Of a stretch of DNA of 55,503 bases, positions 51,672-55,503 are shown in pieces. This DNA is from Flavobacterium daejeonense DSM 17708 (GTDB lineage Bacteria > Bacteroidota > Bacteroidia > Flavobacteriales > Flavobacteriaceae): NCBI RefSeq assembly GCF_000425425.1, contig NZ_AUDK01000029.1:1-55503 (forward strand), given 5' to 3'. The notes under the pieces were generated by a model. The model made no database searches. It worked only from the letters and a program-made list of their open reading frames with translations, and was not told the DNA's origin. Numbering within the stretch: the stretch's first letter is position 1; each line of letters begins with the position of its first letter. The position numbers were made by a program, and so were the translations under genes.

Positions 51672-52304
51672 ATGTTAGCAAAAGAAATTCAATTAGAAGT
51701 AAATAAAGGGGCTATGTTGCCTTTGATGGAAGAGTTTTATACGATTCAGGGTGAAGGCTTTCATACAGGAACCGCTGCTTATTTTATTAGAATTGGAGGT
51801 TGCGATGTGGGCTGTCATTGGTGCGATGTCAAAGAAAGCTGGAATGCCGAATTGCATCCGCCTACAAAAATTAATGAGATTGTTGATAATGCAGTTAAAT
51901 ATGCCGATACGATTGTGATTACCGGTGGTGAGCCTTTGATGTGGGATATGGGGCTGTTAACTTCAAGTTTGAAAGAGAAAAATTTAAAGGTGCATATTGA
52001 AACTTCCGGAGCTTATCCTTTGTCGGGAATCTGGGATTGGATTTGTCTTTCGCCTAAAAAAAATAAATTACCTACTGATACCGTTTATGCAAATGCGGAT
52101 GAGTTAAAAGTGATTATTTATAACAAGCATGATTTTATTTTTGCGGAAGAACAAGCTGAAAAAGTAAATAAAAACGCTAAATTGTTTTTGCAGCCGGAAT
52201 GGAGTAAAAAAGAAGAAATGACTCCGTTAATTGTAGATTATGTGATGAATAATCCAAAATGGAGGGTTTCGTTACAAACACATAAATATTTGAATATACC
52301 ATAA
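51672..52304 (+). CDS. queE: 7-carboxy-7-deazaguanine synthase
   Basis: A radical SAM enzyme of queuosine synthesis. The 210-residue protein binds its cluster through C44, C48 and C51 (CDVGCHWC, CX3CX2C). The opening EEFYTIQGEGFHTGTAAYFIR (shortened here to EEFYTIQGEG) and TGGEPLMW are conserved, as is the end WRVSLQTHKYLNIP. It supplies the pathway that ends with QueA (37087). Confidence 0.94.
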   Translation: MLAKEIQLEVNKGAMLPLMEEFYTIQGEGFHTGTAAYFIRIGGCDVGCHWCDVKESWNAELHPPTKINEIVDNAVKYADTIVITGGEPLMWDMGLLTSSLKEKNLKVHIETSGAYPLSGIWDWICLSPKKNKLPTDTVYANADELKVIIYNKHDFIFAEEQAEKVNKNAKLFLQPEWSKKEEMTPLIVDYVMNNPKWRVSLQTHKYLNIP

Positions 52305-52309
52305 TAAGA

Positions 52310-52343
52310 ATCCCAAACAAGTTTTTATTGTTTGGGATTTTTG
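52310..52343. terminator. Bidirectional terminator after queE
   Basis: A 12-bp perfect stem, AATCCCAAACAA (52310-52321) with TTGTTTGGGATT (52329-52340), then T residues. The genes converge here. Confidence 0.92.
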
Positions 52344-52356
52344 TTTTTAAGATATT

Positions 52357-53061
52357 TTATATAGAAAGCCGGACTAAATAATCATAATGTTCGCCTTCTA
52401 AAATCAATTCGCATTGAAATCCATTGGCAATGGCGGCATTTTGTAAAGTGTTGTAATCTAAATAAAGCCAGGAAAAACTGTCTTCGGTTTCGCCTTTGTA
52501 CTGAATTATGAATTCTAACTCTCCGTAATAAGAATTTGCCGGAACTTCAAAGGCACCATCCTCATCTTCGTCAAACATATAGATAATGTCTGAGCTGTCA
52601 ATCAAAATTTGACCGCCGGGATTCAATAATGATTTTAGTTTTTGAAGAAATTTTGGAGTGTTTTTTAAAGTTCCAAAGATTCCGGTTCCATTCATTAAAA
52701 GTATAATGCTGTCGAATGTTTCGTTTTCTAAAGTCAAAATATCCTGAACAAAAGCATTTTTTAAACCGCGAAGTTTGCAGGCTTTGACTGCATTTGCAGA
52801 AATATCAATCGCAGTTACTTCCAGTTTTTTTTGATTTTGTAAATACAAGCTATGGCTTCCAGCTCCACAACCCACATCCAGAATTTTACCTTTGGCTAAT
52901 TCCAGTGCCTTTTGTTCGATATTAGGCATTTCATCAAAAGGGCGAAACAAATAAGCAACATCCATTTCATCTTCTTCTGAAATTGTAGTTTCGGTAATGA
53001 TGTTTTCGGGAGAATTATGGGTTTGATAATCTAAAATTGCTTTTCCAAAAAGGTCTTTCAT
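52357..53061 (-). CDS. Class I SAM-dependent methyltransferase
   Basis: A 234-residue soluble protein with the SAM motif ILDVGCGAGSHSLYLQ, the acidic strand end VTAIDIS and post-motif blocks DSIILLMNGTGIFG and LNPGGQILIDSSDI. The substrate cannot be told. It is divergent from the YkgJ-type gene. Confidence 0.88.
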   Translation of the reverse strand: MKDLFGKAILDYQTHNSPENIITETTISEEDEMDVAYLFRPFDEMPNIEQKALELAKGKILDVGCGAGSHSLYLQNQKKLEVTAIDISANAVKACKLRGLKNAFVQDILTLENETFDSIILLMNGTGIFGTLKNTPKFLQKLKSLLNPGGQILIDSSDIIYMFDEDEDGAFEVPANSYYGELEFIIQYKGETEDSFSWLYLDYNTLQNAAIANGFQCELILEGEHYDYLVRLSI

Positions 53062-53085
53062 GGTGTTTTGTTAGGTTTTCGGTTA

Positions 53086-53112
53086 TTTGTAAAATCGTTT
53101 TGTGTAATTTTG
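53086..53112 (+). promoter_or_regulatory. Promoter of the YkgJ-type gene
   Basis: TAATTTTG (53105-53112) with TTTG at 53086-53089; the 15-nt spacer is slightly short. It lies downstream of the ATG at 53068, which argues against that start. Confidence 0.5.
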
Positions 53113-53136
53113 CAATTCATTTATCAGATAATAGAA

Positions 53137-53634
53137 TTGACAAATCCACAACTGAACATACTACAAAAGTTAGCCAAAGATAAGCAAGTTGAAAACAAAA
53201 AGTATTTTGATAAGCTTAAAAAGAAGACGCCAAAGAATTTAGATTACATCATGCAGGATTTGCATGATGCCGAATTTAAAAAAACAGATTGTTTATCATG
53301 TGCAAATTGTTGTAAAACGACCGGTCCGTTGTTTACTTCAGCCGATATTGAACGGATTTCAAAACATTTACGACAAAAACCACAGCAATTTATTGATCAG
53401 TATTTGCGCATTGATGAAGATAATGATTATGTTTTACAAAAATTACCCTGCACTTTTTTAGATACTGATAATGCTTGTTTTATTTATGATGTCAGACCAA
53501 AAGCCTGTAGAGAGTTTCCGCATACCGACAGAAAAAAGTTTCAGCAGATTACTAATATTACATTAAAAAACATTCCTGTTTGTCCGGCGGTTTATAATAT
53601 TGTTGAGGAAATGAAGCGAAAATTGCCATTGTAA
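53137..53634 (+). CDS. YkgJ-family cysteine-cluster protein
   Basis: From the TTG at 53137 the product has 165 residues. The cysteine cluster is CLSCANCCKTTGP, then LPCTFLD, ACFIYDVRPKACREFP and VCPAVY, the pattern of the zinc/iron-chelating YkgJ family. I prefer TTG 53137 over an ATG at 53068, because a promoter box falls between them and the extra part is hydrophobic and unconserved. Function is unknown; a metal site is likely. Confidence 0.85.
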   Translation: MTNPQLNILQKLAKDKQVENKKYFDKLKKKTPKNLDYIMQDLHDAEFKKTDCLSCANCCKTTGPLFTSADIERISKHLRQKPQQFIDQYLRIDEDNDYVLQKLPCTFLDTDNACFIYDVRPKACREFPHTDRKKFQQITNITLKNIPVCPAVYNIVEEMKRKLPL

Positions 53635-53677
53635 TTAAATGGTATATTGTCTTTTTAGAATAAGTAGTAAAGGCTTG

Positions 53678-53709
53678 TTGGTAAAAGCAATAATAAAACT
53701 GTATTTTTG
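53678..53709 (+). promoter_or_regulatory. Promoter of the LolC/E-type permease gene
   Basis: TTG (53678-53680), a 21-nt spacer and TATTTTTG (53702-53709). Confidence 0.7.
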
Positions 53710-53734
53710 AGCTCCAACTTTCAAATAAAGTCAC

Positions 53735-54970
53735 TTGAATTTAGAATACTTCATAGCGAAACGTCTCATTACTGCTAAAGCTAATAAAAGTAGTATCTCG
53801 GCGCCTATTATAAAAATTGCTATATCGGCAATTTCCATCGGTATGGTTATGATGATCGTTTCTGTAGCTACAGGAATTGGTCTTCAGCAAAAGATTAGAG
53901 AAAAAATATCGGCATTTAACGGACATATTATTATTGCTAATTATGACAATAATCAGTCGGATGCTACTTTGGTTCCTGTTGCTAAAAATCAAAAATTTTA
54001 CCCTAAGTTTAATTCGGTTCCTGAGGTAAGTCATATTCAGGCTGTTGCCAGTAAAGCAGGAATTATAAGAACTGCCGAAGCTTTTGAAGGAATTATTTTT
54101 AAAGGTGTTGGGACAGATTATAAGTGGGATAACATCAAAGAATATTTGGTTTCCGGAAGACTGCCTGATTTGTCGGGAAAATTAAATCCGGAAGTGGTTA
54201 TTTCTCAATATTTGGCTAATAGGTTAAAATTAAAAGTCGGAGACGGTTTTAATACCTTTTTTATGAAAGAGGGGCAAAGTAAATTGCCAAATGTTAGACG
54301 ATTTAAAATTGTGGGTATTTTTAATTCCGGTTTCCAGGAATTTGATGCTTCTTTTGTTTTGGGAGATATTAGGCATATTCAGCGAATTAATAAGTGGAAA
54401 TCGGATCAGGTAGGGGCTTTTGAGGTTTTTGTAAATGATTTTGATAATATAAAAACGGTTGGCGAACAGGTTTATCAGTATTCCGGTTCAACTTTGGATT
54501 CTCAAACAATTGTAGAAAAATACAGTTATATATTTGAGTGGCTTCAGTTGTTTGACTTTAATATTGTGGTAATTCTTATTGTGATGATTTTGGTGGCAAC
54601 CATAAATATGGTAGTAGCTTTATTGGTGCTTATTTTGGAACGAACACAAATGATTGGAATTCTAAAAGCTTTGGGCGCGAGCAATTGGTCAATTAGAAAA
54701 ACGTTTTTGTATAATGCTTCATATTTAATTTATCGCGGATTGTTTTGGGGGAATTTAATAGGTATAAGTATTTTGTTAATCCAAAAGTATTTTGGAGTTG
54801 TTCATCTTAATCCTGAAAATTATTATGTAAACGAGGCGCCGGTCTATATAAATGTCTTTTATATAATATTGTTGAATGTCTTGACGGTTGCTGTTTGTTT
54901 TTTTGTTTTATTGATTCCTTCTTATATTGTTACTAAAATTACTCCGGTTAAAGCGATACGTTTCGATTAG
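53735..54970 (+). CDS. ABC transporter permease, LolC/LolE-FtsX type
   Basis: A 411-residue protein. It begins at TTG 53735 with NLEYFIAKRLI, the conserved opening of this family. One N-terminal membrane helix (IIKIAISAISIGMVMMIVSVA, about 25-45) is followed by a periplasmic MacB_PCD-type domain and three C-terminal helices of the FtsX domain (VVILIVMILVATINMVVALL; a LKALGAS coupling region; YIILLNVLTVAVCFFVLLIP). It fits lipoprotein release (LolCE) or a related exporter. No ATPase gene adjoins it; the partner must lie elsewhere. Confidence 0.88.
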   Translation: MNLEYFIAKRLITAKANKSSISAPIIKIAISAISIGMVMMIVSVATGIGLQQKIREKISAFNGHIIIANYDNNQSDATLVPVAKNQKFYPKFNSVPEVSHIQAVASKAGIIRTAEAFEGIIFKGVGTDYKWDNIKEYLVSGRLPDLSGKLNPEVVISQYLANRLKLKVGDGFNTFFMKEGQSKLPNVRRFKIVGIFNSGFQEFDASFVLGDIRHIQRINKWKSDQVGAFEVFVNDFDNIKTVGEQVYQYSGSTLDSQTIVEKYSYIFEWLQLFDFNIVVILIVMILVATINMVVALLVLILERTQMIGILKALGASNWSIRKTFLYNASYLIYRGLFWGNLIGISILLIQKYFGVVHLNPENYYVNEAPVYINVFYIILLNVLTVAVCFFVLLIPSYIVTKITPVKAIRFD

Positions 54971-54992
54971 GTGAGTTTTATTTAAATAGATT

Positions 54993-55036
54993 AAGAGACT
55001 TTAATGGTTGAAAAACTGTTTTTGTCTCTTTTTTTA
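54993..55036 (+). terminator. Terminator after the permease gene
   Basis: Stem AAGAGAC (54993-54999) with GTCTCTT (55024-55030) and a T run. Confidence 0.65.
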
Positions 55037-55247
55037 TTAGAAGCATCCTGGTAGCTATTGGGGTATGTGGTAAAAGCTACTTATATATAGTGAATAACCT
55101 TAGTTTGCTTCGTGACTTCTTTGCGTCCTTTGAGCTTAATCGACTCAAACCCTTCCAAATTCCTACAAACTAAAAAAAGGTTTAAAATAGAAAAGCTTTG
55201 TTATCAGGGTATTAAAAAATAAGTTTAAAAATAGTTTGCAAAAGGTG

Positions 55248-55277
55248 TTGTGTAATTGAATAAAGGTGCTATTTTTG
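55248..55277 (+). promoter_or_regulatory. Upstream tandem promoter at the window end
   Basis: TTG (55248-55250), a 19-nt spacer and TATTTTTG (55270-55277), followed by CACCCGC. Confidence 0.7.
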
Positions 55278-55356
55278 CACCCGCAACAGCGAAAACGTTC
55301 AGAGAAACATACTGAGAAACGAATTAAGATTTAAGAAGAAATTTTTAAAAATAAAG

Positions 55357-55389
55357 TTTGGAAGTTGGATAAAAAATGTTTTACATTTG
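55357..55389 (+). promoter_or_regulatory. Second tandem promoter at the window end
   Basis: TTTG (55357-55360), a 21-nt spacer and TACATTTG (55382-55389), followed by CACCCCGC, much like the first promoter's downstream sequence. No gene follows within the window, and a related third unit seems to begin near 55460. The 533-bp stretch 54971-55503 otherwise holds the terminator above and unassigned sequence. Confidence 0.65.
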
Positions 55390-55503
55390 CACCCCGCAAA
55401 ATGCGTAAAGTTATTTGGAATACTGGTTAAGAGAAAAGGAGTTTAGCTTCGAAAAACAATCGAAAAAAAACTTTAAATTTTTCTTGCGAGTAAAGAATAA
55501 AGT

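Noticed and set aside
53068..53136. ATG start for the YkgJ-type protein
   Set aside because: A TAATTTTG promoter box lies inside this stretch, and the added residues are an unconserved hydrophobic run.
1..55503. tRNA genes
   Set aside because: No stretch with the T-loop, anticodon arm and acceptor pairing of a tRNA was found by eye; a dedicated search would be decisive.

Overview
The window looks like chromosome of a Flavobacterium-type Bacteroidota. The DNA is AT-rich. Promoters fit the TTG / TAnnTTTG pattern of this phylum, and Shine-Dalgarno sites are essentially absent. The gliding gene gldA, split methionine synthase genes and an ExbB-ExbD-ExbD-TonB cluster all point the same way.

Layout. 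1-1440: a complete IS110-family element sitting inside an 18-bp palindromic repeat, with a readable candidate bridge RNA upstream of its transposase. 1583-10212: an Rrf2 regulator, a TauE/SafE exporter and an assimilatory sulfate operon (APS reductase, CysD, CysN, sulfite reductase with a C-terminal helical HEPN-like domain, siroheme synthase, ferredoxin-NADP reductase-like flavoprotein). 10213-16506: methionine and folate C1 genes (metH in two pieces, metF), with intergenic repeats, a structured element, a decayed membrane-protein gene and a four-helix-bundle gene with an early stop. 16604-17500: gldA. 17576-21883: a Phe/Tyr operon (prephenate dehydratase, aminotransferase, prephenate dehydrogenase, DAHP synthase-chorismate mutase) preceded by a promoter, a Phe/Tyr-rich leader peptide and a terminator/antiterminator pair. 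22012-23441: rsgA and dtd.

23649-29061 is the least explained block. It holds an alpha-oxoamine synthase fused to an acyltransferase-like domain, three tandem STAS-like (DUF7793-type) paralogues and a soluble hybrid histidine kinase. I read it as a candidate signalling system with some resemblance in parts to CqsA/CqsS and LqsA/LqsS. It is followed by three tandem secreted DUF3857/transglutaminase-like proteins, two of which have lost the catalytic Cys and His.

35245-38136: mazG-like, aroA, queA. 38211-43786: a SIMPL protein, then kynU and kmo (kynurenine pathway) flanking an opposite-strand 607-residue unknown with a C-terminal cysteine set. 43865-45397: a HerA-like ATPase. 45776-51545: a TonB energy-transduction operon that also encodes a PstS-like lipoprotein and a TPR protein. 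51672-54970: queE, a methyltransferase, a YkgJ-type protein and a LolC/E-type permease. 54971-55503 has no gene. It ends in strong tandem promoters pointing out of the window, probably towards a stable-RNA operon.

The strongest observations are the IS110 bridge RNA with guides matching its own target and ends, the Phe/Tyr attenuator, and the synthase/STAS/kinase block. All functional names are inferred by reading the sequence; no database search was possible.
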